Positions 31,853-41,653 of a stretch of DNA of 52,402 nt are shown piece after piece (position 1 is the stretch's first letter; every line of letters begins with the position of its first letter). The stretch spans positions 1 to 52,402 of the forward strand of contig JACPUY010000350.1 of the NCBI GenBank assembly GCA_016192025.1. The letters run 5' to 3'. The position numbers were made by a program, and so were the translations under genes. The notes under the pieces are model-generated. The model was given only the letters and a program-made list of their open reading frames with translations, searched no databases and was not told where the DNA came from. The stretch is from Pseudogulbenkiania sp. GTDB taxonomy: Bacteria > Pseudomonadota > Gammaproteobacteria > Burkholderiales > Chromobacteriaceae.

Positions 31853-32749
31853 ATGGACCTGATGACCGCCATGCGCGTGTTCCACGCCGTGGCCGACGGC
31901 GGCAGCTTCACCCAGGCCTCGGACAAGCTCGGCCTGTCGCGCGGCATGGCCAGCAAGTACGTAAGCTGGCTCGAGGAACACCTCGGCATGCGGCTGATGA
32001 ACCGCACCACGCGCCGGCTGGCACTGACCGAGAGCGGCGCCGACTACCTGGCGCGGGTGGCCAGCATCCTCGCCCAGATCGACGAGGCCGAAGCGCAGGC
32101 AGCCCAAGCCAGCCACGAGCCGGTCGGCACCTTGCGCGTCAGCGCGCCGCTGGCCTTCGGCGTGCGCCGGCTCGGGCCGATCCTGGCCGAATTCAACGCC
32201 CATTACCCGCGCCTGACGGTGGAGCTGCTGCTGGAAGACCGCCAGCGCGACATGCTGCAGGACGGCGTCGACCTGACGCTGCGCATCACCACCGACCTCG
32301 GCCAGAGCCAACTGGTGGCGCGCATGCTGGCGCCGGTACGGCTGGTGGTGTGCGCCGCGCCGGCCTACCTGGCACGCCACGGCACCCCGGCCACGCCGGC
32401 CGAGCTCACCCGCCACCAGTGCCTGCGCTACACCCTGAGCGAACCCACCGACGAATGGCGCTTCGGCAGCGAACGGGTCAAGATCAACGGCCCGCTCGCC
32501 GCCAACAACGGCGACCTGCTGGTGGACGCCGCCCGCCACGGCATGGGCATCATCTGCGAGCCGACCTTCCTGCTCGGCGACGACCTGAAGAGCGGCCGGC
32601 TGGTGCCGCTGCTGGAAGGCTACCCGCTGCCCGAATTCCGCCTCTACGCGCTCTACCCGCACCGCCAGTACCTGCCGCGCAAGGTGCGCGCGCTGGTCGA
32701 CTATTTGGCCGATCATTTCGCCGGGGAGCCCGACTGGGACGCCTACTGA
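31853..32749 (+). CDS. LysR-family transcriptional regulator
   Basis: MTAMRVFHAVADGGSFTQASDKLGLSRGMASKYVSWLEEHLGMRLMNRTTRRLALTESG. Confidence 0.95.
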   Translation: MDLMTAMRVFHAVADGGSFTQASDKLGLSRGMASKYVSWLEEHLGMRLMNRTTRRLALTESGADYLARVASILAQIDEAEAQAAQASHEPVGTLRVSAPLAFGVRRLGPILAEFNAHYPRLTVELLLEDRQRDMLQDGVDLTLRITTDLGQSQLVARMLAPVRLVVCAAPAYLARHGTPATPAELTRHQCLRYTLSEPTDEWRFGSERVKINGPLAANNGDLLVDAARHGMGIICEPTFLLGDDLKSGRLVPLLEGYPLPEFRLYALYPHRQYLPRKVRALVDYLADHFAGEPDWDAY

Positions 32750-32802
32750 GCAGCAAAACCGCTACACTAGCGGCCTTCTGTGCCTTCTAACCGGACCCGA
32801 CC

Positions 32803-33348
32803 ATGGCGCTCAAAGCCACCATCTACAAAGCCGAACTCAATATCACCGACCTGGACCGCAGCTACTACGCCAGCCACAACCTCACCCTCGCCCTGCACCC
32901 ATCGGAAACCGTCGAACGCATGATGCTGCGGCTGGTGGCGTTCGCCCGCCACGCCAGCGACATGCTGGCGTTCACCAAGGGCATCAGCGAGGACGACGAG
33001 CCGGACCTGTGGCAGAAGAACTATTCGGACGAGATCGAGCTGTGGATCGAACTGGGTGAGCCGGATGAGAAGCGCCTGCGCAAGGCCTGCGGCCGCGCCG
33101 ACGCGGTGTGGATCTACAGCTACGGCGGACGCGCCGCCGATATCTGGTGGCAGGGCATGGAAGGCAAGGCCAGCCGCTTCGAGCATCTGCACGTCGCCGG
33201 CATCAGCCCGGACACGCTGACCGAGCTGACGGCGCTGGCCGAACGCAGCATGCAGCTGCAGGTGACCATCCAGGACGGCCAGATCTGGCTGTCGGACAAC
33301 GTGCACAACGTGCTGGTGGAGTTCGTCGCGCTGAAAGACGCACGCTGA
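32803..33348 (+). CDS. yaeQ: YaeQ family protein
   Basis: MALKATIYKAELNITDLDRSYYASHNLTLALHPSETVERMMLRLVAFARHA. Confidence 0.95.
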   Translation: MALKATIYKAELNITDLDRSYYASHNLTLALHPSETVERMMLRLVAFARHASDMLAFTKGISEDDEPDLWQKNYSDEIELWIELGEPDEKRLRKACGRADAVWIYSYGGRAADIWWQGMEGKASRFEHLHVAGISPDTLTELTALAERSMQLQVTIQDGQIWLSDNVHNVLVEFVALKDAR

Positions 33349-33354
33349 GACCGC

Positions 33355-33386
33355 CCAGGTGGCCGAAGCCCGCTTCGGCCACCTGG
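33355..33386. other. Strong hairpin immediately downstream of yaeQ, no U-tract
   Basis: CCAGGTGGCCGAAG-cccg-CTTCGGCCACCTGG, perfect 14-bp arms. Confidence 0.7.
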
Positions 33387-33493
33387 CCCCCCTCCAGACG
33401 GCCCTGTGTCCGTCATTTCCCCCTGCGCTGTGCCTTATGCAGCGGCGCGGCGCGGCCTACCCTGACATCCATCCCGTTTCATGGTGGTGTCCC

Positions 33494-34855
33494 ATGTCCA
33501 CAGTCCCAGCCATACCCATCAAGCTCTACCCGCGCCTGACGCGCGGCCGCTTCAACAACTGGCGCGTCGTCTTTGTCGTCGTCACCCAACTGCTCTACTT
33601 CGGCCTGCCCTGGCTGCAATGGCACGAGCGCCAGGCGGTGTGGTTCGACCTGGTCGGCGGGCGCTTCCACCTGTTCGGCCTGACGCTGCTGCCGCAGGAC
33701 ATGGTCTACCTGGCCGCGCTGTTGATGGCCAGCGCCTTCGGACTGTTCCTGTGGACCACGCTGGCCGGACGGCTGTGGTGCGGTTTTTCCTGTCCGCAAA
33801 CCGTGTACACCGAGATCATGCTGTGGATCGAGCGCTGGACCGAGGGCAAGCCGGCGGCGCGGCGCGCGCTCGACGCCGCACCATGGAGCCTGAACAAGCT
33901 GTCGCGCAAGGGCGGCAAGCACGCGCTGATGGTGGCGTTCTCGCTGTGGACCGGCCTGACGCTGGTCGGCTACTTCAGCCCGTTGCGCGAACTGGCCACC
34001 GGCCTGCCGACGCTCGCCATCGGACCGTGGGAAGCGTTCTGGGCACTGTTCTACGGCGGCTTCACCTATCTGCTGGCCGGCGTGCTGCGCGAGAAGGTGT
34101 GCCTGCACATGTGCCCGTACGCACGCTTCCAGGGCGCCATGTTCGACCCCGACACCAAGCTGGTGGCCTACGACGCGCCCCGCGGCGAACCGCGCGGCGC
34201 ATTGCGCAAGGACGCCGCACCCGGCATGGCGCGCGGCGACTGTGTCGACTGCGGACTGTGCGTGCAGGTCTGCCCCACCGGCATCGACATTCGCGCCGGG
34301 CTGCAGTACGAGTGCATCGGCTGTGCTGCCTGCATCGATGCCTGCGACGCGGTGATGGACAAGATCGGCGCGCCGCGCGGGCTGATCCGCTTCACCACCC
34401 AGCGCGCCGAGGACGGCGGCGACCAGCGCCCGCGCCGCCTCTGGCAGCGCCCGCGCGTGCTGATCTACGGCGGCCTGCTGGCCATACTGCTGGCCCTGAC
34501 GCTGACCGGGTTGCTGAACCACACGCCATACAAGCTCGACGTGCTGCGCGACCGCGCCTCGCTGGTGCGGGAGGGGGATGACGGCTGGCTGGAAAACAGC
34601 TACAGCCTGCGGGTGATGAACGGCGACGAGCGGCCGCACCGCTTCCTGCTGACGGTGGAAGGATTGCCCGGCGTACAGTTGCGCGACGCCGTGCCGGTGC
34701 AGGTGCCGGCGCTGACCGTGGCCACGGTGGGAGTGCGGGTGGCGGCCGACCCAGCCACGGTACAGCGTGGCAGCCAGCCGCTGCGTTTCGTGCTGCACGC
34801 GGAGGACGATCCGCAGCGCACGGTGACGGCCGACAGCAGCTTCATCGGCGAGTGA
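33494..34855 (+). CDS. ccoG: Cytochrome c oxidase accessory protein CcoG (FixG/RdxA family)
   Basis: ATG 33494; RLWCGFSCPQTVYTEIMLWIERWTEG and ferredoxin motifs CVDCGLCVQVCPTGIDIRAGLQYECIGCAACIDACD. Confidence 0.95.
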   Translation: MSTVPAIPIKLYPRLTRGRFNNWRVVFVVVTQLLYFGLPWLQWHERQAVWFDLVGGRFHLFGLTLLPQDMVYLAALLMASAFGLFLWTTLAGRLWCGFSCPQTVYTEIMLWIERWTEGKPAARRALDAAPWSLNKLSRKGGKHALMVAFSLWTGLTLVGYFSPLRELATGLPTLAIGPWEAFWALFYGGFTYLLAGVLREKVCLHMCPYARFQGAMFDPDTKLVAYDAPRGEPRGALRKDAAPGMARGDCVDCGLCVQVCPTGIDIRAGLQYECIGCAACIDACDAVMDKIGAPRGLIRFTTQRAEDGGDQRPRRLWQRPRVLIYGGLLAILLALTLTGLLNHTPYKLDVLRDRASLVREGDDGWLENSYSLRVMNGDERPHRFLLTVEGLPGVQLRDAVPVQVPALTVATVGVRVAADPATVQRGSQPLRFVLHAEDDPQRTVTADSSFIGE

Positions 34856-36179
34856 GCACCGCCGCCAGCCAGTCCAGCGCGGCGAGCTGCCCGGCCGGTT
34901 CGGCGTAGCTCAGGTTGAGGCGCAAGGAATGGCGGCCGCCGGCGCCGCCCGGGTGGAACAACGCACCGGGGGCGAAGTGCAGGCCGTGCGCCTGCGCCTC
35001 GGCCAGCAGCGTCTGGCTGTCCGGCCCGTCGTCCTGCTCCAGCCACAGGAAGTAGCCGCCCTGCGGCTGGGACAGCCGCACCGACGCCGGCAGGCGCGCC
35101 GCCAGTTCGCGGCGCAGTACCGCGGCGCGTTCGGCCAGTTGCTGGCACAGCCGGCGCAGGCCGGGCTGGTAGCCGCCATCGGCCAAGAGCTCGGCGATGG
35201 CCATCTGGTTGGGTAGCGGCGAGGCCAGCGTGGTGCTGACCTTGAGCCGGCACACCGCATCCAGGTAGCGCCCCGGCGCGATCCAGCCGACGCGGTAGCC
35301 GGGCGCCAGCGATTTGGAAAAGGTGGCGCAGTACAGCACCCGGCCGACCGTGTCGCGCGCCTTGAGCGGCGCCGGTGCCGGTGCCTCGAACGCCAGCTGG
35401 CGGTAGGCATCGTCCTCGATGATCGGCACGTCGTAGCGCTCGGCCAGCTGCCACAAGGCGGCGCGGGCAGCTTCGCTCAGGCAGTGACCGGTGGGATGCT
35501 GGAAATTGGCCATCACCGCGATGCCGTGCACCCGGCCTGCAGCCAGGCCTTGCGCCAGCGGTGCCAGGTCGAGCGCACCGTCGAGCCCGACCGGCAGCGC
35601 CAGCGTGGCGATGCCGTGCTGCGCCATCAGGCCCAGCAGACCGGGAAAGGCCGGCGTCAGCACCGCTAGGCACGGTGCCGGCCGCTCGTGGGTCACCACC
35701 TGCACCGCCAGCGCCAGCGCCTCCATGCCGCCGCAGGTGATCACGATCTGGTCCCAGTCCAGCGCCATGCCCTCGGCATGGCACTGGCGCGCCAGCTGGC
35801 GCCGCAGCGCGTCCAGCCCGAGCAGCTCGTGACGCGCCAACAGTTCGGGATAGCGCCGCTGCACGCGGCCGAAGGCCTGCGCCAGCGCGCGGCCGTCGAA
35901 CAAGGCCGGGTTGATGAACGGCGAGCCCCACGGCAGCACCGTGTCCACCTTGGCCGCCGCCGTCGCCCCGCCGCCCGCCGCCACGCGGAACCCCGCGCGC
36001 GGCTGCGCCTCGACGTAGCCCTGCCGCTCCAGCTCGTAGTACGCCCGCTTGGCGGTGTTCATGCCGACGCCATGGGTCTGGCACAGACTGCGCAGCGACG
36101 GCAGCGCGTCGCCGGGGCGGTAGCTGCCATGTTCGATGGCGGCAACAAAAAAATCGACCAGCGTGGCGTACTTGGACAT
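34842..36179 (-). CDS. PLP-dependent aminotransferase-fused GntR regulator (MocR family)
   Basis: GntR HTH (YRPGDALPSLRSLCQTHGVGMNTAKRAYYELERQGYVEAQPRAGFRV) plus aminotransferase fold with FSKSLAPGYRVGW. Confidence 0.94.
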   Translation of the reverse strand: MSKYATLVDFFVAAIEHGSYRPGDALPSLRSLCQTHGVGMNTAKRAYYELERQGYVEAQPRAGFRVAAGGGATAAAKVDTVLPWGSPFINPALFDGRALAQAFGRVQRRYPELLARHELLGLDALRRQLARQCHAEGMALDWDQIVITCGGMEALALAVQVVTHERPAPCLAVLTPAFPGLLGLMAQHGIATLALPVGLDGALDLAPLAQGLAAGRVHGIAVMANFQHPTGHCLSEAARAALWQLAERYDVPIIEDDAYRQLAFEAPAPAPLKARDTVGRVLYCATFSKSLAPGYRVGWIAPGRYLDAVCRLKVSTTLASPLPNQMAIAELLADGGYQPGLRRLCQQLAERAAVLRRELAARLPASVRLSQPQGGYFLWLEQDDGPDSQTLLAEAQAHGLHFAPGALFHPGGAGGRHSLRLNLSYAEPAGQLAALDWLAAVLTRR

Positions 36180-36232
36180 CGGCACCGCTTCTGCAACGGG
36201 AAAGACCCGCAGTGTAGCGGAGAAACCCCCGC

Positions 36233-39232
36233 TCAGGCCGGGTCGGCCGTCGTACGCCGGGCCTGCTGGCCTAGCCACTCCAGCACCTCGTCGCCGGCGA
36301 GGGGCCGGTCGAGCGGTGCGGCGGGCCGCAGCCGGCAACCGGCGGCGCGCAGTAGGGCCTGCTGCTCCTCGTTCTCGACGCCGCTGGCCACGACCTGCAG
36401 CTCGAGCTGCCCGGCCAGCTGCAGCAAGGTCTCGAGCAGCCCGGCGCGGCTCTGCTCCTGGCCGAGCTGGTGGATGAACTCGCGGTCCAGCGTGATGTGC
36501 CGCAGCGGCAGCCGGGTCAACTGCGACAGCGAGGCATAGCTGGTGCCGAAGCCGTCCATGGCCAGGCTCACCCCCAGCCCGGCCAGCTGCGGCAAGACCG
36601 TGCGGCTCAGCGCCGGGTTGCGCATCACCTGGCCTTCACCGATGCCGATGGTCAGCCGCGACGGCGCCAGCCTGGTTTGCAGCAGGATGTCGCGCAGCAT
36701 GTCCGGCAGACCGGCCTGCAGCCCCGCCATGCCGGACAGCCGCACGGTCAGCGACACATCCAGCCCCCGCTGCTGCCAGTCCCCGCCGTCACGGCAGGCC
36801 TGGCGCAGCATCCACAGATTGAGGGTCTGGCTCAGCCCCGCCTCGTCAGCCTGCCCCAAGAAGTCTTCCGGCATCAGCACGCTGCCGTCCGGCTGGCTCC
36901 AGCAGGGCAGCGCCTCCACCGCCGCCGGCCAACGGCCGGCGCTCTCGCCGGGAGCGCCGTCGGCGGCGACGAGCGGCCGGTAGCACAGGGTCAGCTCGTT
37001 GCGCGCCAGCGCCGCGTCCAGCCGCACGCCGAAGGCCAGCCGCTGGCTGGCACGCTGCTGCATCTCGCGGTTGAACAGGCAACACTGCCCGCCCCCCGCC
37101 AGCTTGGCCTCGTACAGCGCCATATCCGCGTGCCGGCACAGCGTCTCGGCGTCGTCGCCGTGCTGGGGAAAGAAGGCGATGCCGACGCTGGCGCCGACAA
37201 AGAGCTCTTGGCCGTCCAGCACGACCGGCTGGCTGACGCTCTGGATGATGCGCCCGGCCACCTGAAAGGCCTGCTCCTCGCCGCACAGCTCGGTCAACAG
37301 CACGGTGAACTCGTCGCCCCCCTGCCGCGCCAGGGTATCGGCGTCGCGCACCACGCCGCGCAGCCGGCTGGCAACTTCGCTCAGCAGCCGGTCACCGGCC
37401 GGGTGGCCCAGGCTGTCGTTGACGAACTTGAAGCGGTCGAGGTCGATGTACATCACCGCCAGCTGGCCCGGCTCCCGGCGCGCGCCGGCCAGCGCCATCT
37501 GCAGGTGGTCGGCAAACAGCGCGCGGTTGGCCAGGCCGGTCAGCGGGTCGTAGAACGCCAGCCGCTGCAGCTCGCGCTCGCCCTGCTTGAGCAGGGTGAT
37601 GTCGCGCGAGATCCACACGGTGTGCAGCAACCGGCCGCGTTCATTGCACAGCTCGTTGAGCGTCACCCACGAGGTAAACAGTTCTCCATCCTGGCGCCGT
37701 CCGGGCAGCTCGCCGCTCCAGCAACCGCTCTCGCCCAGCGTGCGCTGCAGTTCGCGCCGCGCCGGTTCGTCCAGCAGACCTTGCGTGGCGTGAAACAGTG
37801 ACCGGCCGATCAGCTCTTCGCGCGCGGCGCCGCAGGCCGCGGCGTAGGCCGGGTTGACCTCGATGATGTGGCCCTCCGGGTTGGCGATCGCCACCGCCTC
37901 GCCGGTGCTGCGGATCACCTCGGCGTAGAGATGCAGGTCTTTTTCCGCCTGGCGCCGCCAGCTGGCGTCGCGGATATCGCTGAACACCAGCATGCCCTGC
38001 GAGCTGGGAATCAGGCTCACGCTGACTTCGATCGGCAATTCGCGGCCATCGCTGCAGCGGATGTGGATATCGGACAGGATCTCGTCGGGCGCGGCCAGCT
38101 CGCCGTTCTCCACGTGCCGGTACCAGCCGCGCAGCGCCGAGCGCAGCCGCTCCGGCACCAAGAGTTCGATCGGCTGCCCTTGCAGCTCGTCGGCCGGGTA
38201 GCCCAGCAGCGTCTCCACCCGGGCGTTGGCCATCACGATGCGGCCGTCCCGGGTGCTGATGATGACGGCGTCGGGCGCCGCCTTGAGCAAGCCGCGCGCC
38301 CAGGCCTCGCTGTCGTGTAGTGCACGGGTGCGCTCGACCACGCGCTGCTCCAGATCCTCCTGGGCGCGCTGCAGGTCGCGGTTCAGCGTCAGCAGTTGCT
38401 GCTCCTTGCTGCGCACCCGTCCCAGCACCATGCGGAACGCCTCGATCACCCCGCCCAGTCGCGCCAGCTCGTCGCCGCGGCCCAGCGCGTGCAGGTTGGA
38501 GCCGGCCTCGCGCCCGAGCTCCACCAGCGCGGCAAACTGCTGTTCCAGCGAGCGCGATAGCCAGCGCGCGCCCAGCAGCGCCAGCACCAGCAAGGCGATG
38601 CACACCCCGCCGCCGGCCAGGCTCCACCACACCACCTCTTCCTGGTTGCTGCCCACCTGACGCACTACGTCCTGGTCCAGGGATCGGGTTTCTGCCAGCA
38701 GCATCGGTTCGAACAGCATGACCAGCTGCAGGAACTGCCGGTCGGCCACGTCGAAATGGCGCCGGGCCGCGTCCGGGTCGGCCGGCAACTGAGCCACCGC
38801 GACCGCCACCTTGCGCTCGTAGTCGGCCAGCCCGAGCAGGAAATGGCCCACGCTGGGATCGTTGTCGCCGACCGGCTGGCCCGACGCGGGCTCGTTTAGC
38901 CGCGTGGCGGAGCGTACCAGCCCGGCCAGGCGCTGCCGGGCATTTTTCACCAGCGCCGGGTCGGTCGGTTCGCGCAGCAAGCCGCCCAGCTCGATGTGCA
39001 GCTGGGTCAGCCCAGCGAACTGGCCGGCCAGCGCGTTCATCTGCTGCAGCCGTGCCGTGTTGACTTCCACCACCGACAGGCTCTGACGCTGCGACGTCAG
39101 CAGAAAACCGCCGATCAGCACGACAATCAGCACCAGCGCCAGCAACGGCGCCACCAGCAGGCGCTGGCGCAGCGACAAGGCATCCAGCCAGCCGAGCCGG
39201 GCGTGGGCCCGCGTCGTTTCAGTCATTGTCAT
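36233..39232 (-). CDS. Membrane PAS-PAS-GGDEF-EAL protein with degenerate EAL domain
   Basis: N-terminal TM, HAMP-like segment, two PAS regions, RQGGDEFTVLL; EAL-like C-terminus with altered active-site motifs. Confidence 0.9.
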   Translation of the reverse strand: MTMTETTRAHARLGWLDALSLRQRLLVAPLLALVLIVVLIGGFLLTSQRQSLSVVEVNTARLQQMNALAGQFAGLTQLHIELGGLLREPTDPALVKNARQRLAGLVRSATRLNEPASGQPVGDNDPSVGHFLLGLADYERKVAVAVAQLPADPDAARRHFDVADRQFLQLVMLFEPMLLAETRSLDQDVVRQVGSNQEEVVWWSLAGGGVCIALLVLALLGARWLSRSLEQQFAALVELGREAGSNLHALGRGDELARLGGVIEAFRMVLGRVRSKEQQLLTLNRDLQRAQEDLEQRVVERTRALHDSEAWARGLLKAAPDAVIISTRDGRIVMANARVETLLGYPADELQGQPIELLVPERLRSALRGWYRHVENGELAAPDEILSDIHIRCSDGRELPIEVSVSLIPSSQGMLVFSDIRDASWRRQAEKDLHLYAEVIRSTGEAVAIANPEGHIIEVNPAYAAACGAAREELIGRSLFHATQGLLDEPARRELQRTLGESGCWSGELPGRRQDGELFTSWVTLNELCNERGRLLHTVWISRDITLLKQGERELQRLAFYDPLTGLANRALFADHLQMALAGARREPGQLAVMYIDLDRFKFVNDSLGHPAGDRLLSEVASRLRGVVRDADTLARQGGDEFTVLLTELCGEEQAFQVAGRIIQSVSQPVVLDGQELFVGASVGIAFFPQHGDDAETLCRHADMALYEAKLAGGGQCCLFNREMQQRASQRLAFGVRLDAALARNELTLCYRPLVAADGAPGESAGRWPAAVEALPCWSQPDGSVLMPEDFLGQADEAGLSQTLNLWMLRQACRDGGDWQQRGLDVSLTVRLSGMAGLQAGLPDMLRDILLQTRLAPSRLTIGIGEGQVMRNPALSRTVLPQLAGLGVSLAMDGFGTSYASLSQLTRLPLRHITLDREFIHQLGQEQSRAGLLETLLQLAGQLELQVVASGVENEEQQALLRAAGCRLRPAAPLDRPLAGDEVLEWLGQQARRTTADPA

Positions 39233-39369
39233 TTCCCCTTGCGATTGGCCGCGGTAGCTGGGTCGACACGCCGGCCATGTCAGGCATGGTCATGCACCGC
39301 ACTCCTTACTTATAGTGCATATTCGTCGCCGGCAACGCCGCAAAGTGGACCAGGCCGTATAATGCCGCC

Positions 39370-40359
39370 ATGACGACACCACCCCCGCCGCCCTTCGCCG
39401 GGCTGACCCCCGACTGCCTGCTCGATGCACTGGCAGGCCTCGGCCTGCCAGTCAGCGGCCATCTCTTGGCGCTCAACAGCTATGAAAACCGCGTCTACCA
39501 GATCGGTATCGACGACGCGCCGCCACTGGTGGCCAAGTTCTACCGCCCCGAGCGCTGGAGCGACGAACAGATTCTGGAGGAGCACGCCTTTGTGGCGGAA
39601 CTGGCCGAACGCGAGATCCCGGTGGTCGGCGCGCTGAACCTGGCCGGGCGCACGCTGCACCGGCATGCCGGCTTCCGCTTCGCGCTGTTTCCGCGCCGCG
39701 GCGGGAGGGCGCCGGAATTGGACCGGCCGGACACGCTGCAATGGCTGGGGCGCTTTCTCGGCCGCATCCACGCGGTCGGCGCGATCACTCCGTTCGCGCT
39801 TCGGCCAGTCCTGAACGTGCAAAGCTTCGGCGAAGAGCCGCTGACCTACCTCGCCGGCTGCCCGTTCATCCCGGCGGAACTGCGCGAGGTGTATCTGGGG
39901 GTGGCGCGCCAGGCGCTGGACGGGGTGCGGCGCTGCTACGACCGCGCCGGCGACGTCGCCACGCTGCGCCTGCACGGCGACTGCCATGCCAGCAACGTGC
40001 TGTGGACCGACGATGGGCCGCACTTCGTCGATTTCGACGACAGCCGCATGGGGCCGGCGGTGCAGGATCTGTGGATGCTGTTGTCGGGTGAGCGCGCCGA
40101 GCAGAGCGCCCAGCTGGCCGACCTCTTGGCCGGTTACGAGGATTTTTGCGAGTTCGATACGCGCGAGCTGTACCTGGTCGAGGCCTTGCGCACGCTGCGG
40201 CTGATCCACTACAGCGCCTGGCTGGCGCGGCGCTGGCACGACCCGGCCTTCCCCGCCGCCTTTCCGTGGTTCGACAACCCGCGCTACTGGCAGGACCAGA
40301 TCCTGGCGCTGCGCGAGCAGATCGCGCTGATGGACGAGCCGCCGCTGTGGCCGGTGTAG
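39370..40359 (+). CDS. srkA: Serine/threonine protein kinase SrkA/RdoA (YihE) family
   Basis: LNSYENRVYQIGIDDAPPLVAKFYRPERWSDEQILEEHAFVAEL; LHGDCHASNVLW and FVDFDDSRMGPAVQDLW. Confidence 0.93.
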   Translation: MTTPPPPPFAGLTPDCLLDALAGLGLPVSGHLLALNSYENRVYQIGIDDAPPLVAKFYRPERWSDEQILEEHAFVAELAEREIPVVGALNLAGRTLHRHAGFRFALFPRRGGRAPELDRPDTLQWLGRFLGRIHAVGAITPFALRPVLNVQSFGEEPLTYLAGCPFIPAELREVYLGVARQALDGVRRCYDRAGDVATLRLHGDCHASNVLWTDDGPHFVDFDDSRMGPAVQDLWMLLSGERAEQSAQLADLLAGYEDFCEFDTRELYLVEALRTLRLIHYSAWLARRWHDPAFPAAFPWFDNPRYWQDQILALREQIALMDEPPLWPV

Positions 40360-40396
40360 GCGGCCAGCCGGCGTGGTGAAGGACTGAACGGCGGGG

Positions 40397-41653
40397 TCAT
40401 GCGGCCGGACTATCGGCCGCCTCTTCCACCAGCCGGTGACGCTGCGCCAGCGTCGGGAACAGCCGCATCCACAGCGCCGCCACTGCCAAGGTGCAGACCC
40501 CGCCCAGCACCACTGCCGGCACCGCACCGAACAGCGCCGCGGTGGCGCCGGATTCGAACTCTCCGAGCTGGTTGGAGGCACCGATGAACAGCGAATTGAC
40601 CGCGCTGACCCGGCCGCGCATCTCGTCCGGGGTTTCCAGCTGCACGAAGGTCGAGCGGATCACTACGCTGACCATGTCCGCCGCGCCCAGCACCATCAGC
40701 GCGACCAGCGACAGGGCGAGCGAGGTCGACAAGCCGAAGACGATGGTGGCGAGCCCGAACACCGCCACCGCTGAGAACATCACCTGGCCCACCCGGCGCG
40801 CGATCGGGAAGCGCATCAGCCAGGCCGACATCGCCAGCGCGCCGACCGCCGGCGCCGAGCGCAGCAGGCCCAGCCCCCACGGCCCAGTGAGCAGGATGTC
40901 GCGCGCGTAGATCGGCAGCAGCGCGGTGGCCCCGCCCAGCAGCACCGCGAACAGGTCGAGCGAAATGGCGCCGAGGATGTCCGGCCGGCGCCGGATGAAG
41001 CGCACCCCGGCCAGCAGCGAATCGAACGTCATGCGGCTGTGCGACGGTTCCTGCGGGCGCACCGGCAGGCGCGCGATCAGCAGCGCGCCGGCCAGGTAGA
41101 GCAGCAGGTCCAGCGTGTAGGTGAACTCGGCGCCCAGCGCGTACAGCAGCCCGCCCAGCGCCGGCGCCAGGATCGTCGCCGCCTCGTTGGCCGACGCGGC
41201 CGCAGCCACCGCCGGCGGCAACAGCGACGCTGGCACCACGTTCGGCAGCAGCGCCTGCATGGTCGGCATGTCGAAGGCGCGGCAGATGCCGATTACCACC
41301 GACAGCGCGAAGATCAGCTCGCGGCTGACCGACCACCCCGCCCCGGCGCTGCCCAGCGCCAGCACCCCCGCCACCACCGCCTGTAGCAGCAGGCTCGCCA
41401 GCACGATGCGCTTGCGGTCGAAACGGTCCGCCGCCGAACCCACCACCAGCACCAGCAGCACCCGCGGCAGGAACTGCAGCAGCCCGACCAGGCCCAAGTC
41501 GAGCGCGCTGCCGGTGAGCGAATACACCTGCCAGCCGATGGCCACGGTGAGGATCTGGAAGCCGCTGGTGAGACACACCCGGGTTAGCCAGTACAGCCAG
41601 AACGGACGGAAATGACGCAGTGAGGAAGGCACGGCCGGGGAGGCAGGACTCAT
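40397..41653 (-). CDS. MFS transporter
   Basis: Likely start MSPASPAVPSSLRHFRPFWLYWL; 10-12 hydrophobic helices; RFDRKRIVLASLLLQ. Confidence 0.9.
   Translation of the reverse strand: MSPASPAVPSSLRHFRPFWLYWLTRVCLTSGFQILTVAIGWQVYSLTGSALDLGLVGLLQFLPRVLLVLVVGSAADRFDRKRIVLASLLLQAVVAGVLALGSAGAGWSVSRELIFALSVVIGICRAFDMPTMQALLPNVVPASLLPPAVAAAASANEAATILAPALGGLLYALGAEFTYTLDLLLYLAGALLIARLPVRPQEPSHSRMTFDSLLAGVRFIRRRPDILGAISLDLFAVLLGGATALLPIYARDILLTGPWGLGLLRSAPAVGALAMSAWLMRFPIARRVGQVMFSAVAVFGLATIVFGLSTSLALSLVALMVLGAADMVSVVIRSTFVQLETPDEMRGRVSAVNSLFIGASNQLGEFESGATAALFGAVPAVVLGGVCTLAVAALWMRLFPTLAQRHRLVEEAADSPAA

Noticed and set aside
31337-32716. 459-aa minus-strand ORF suggesting a DoxX fusion
   Set aside because: Only the last ~137 aa are DoxX; the N-terminal part is antisense to the LysR gene. 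True start is ATG 31750.
39292-39320. ATGCAC...GTGCAT dyad upstream of srkA
   Set aside because: Six-base arms with a 17-nt spacer occur readily by chance; no further support.
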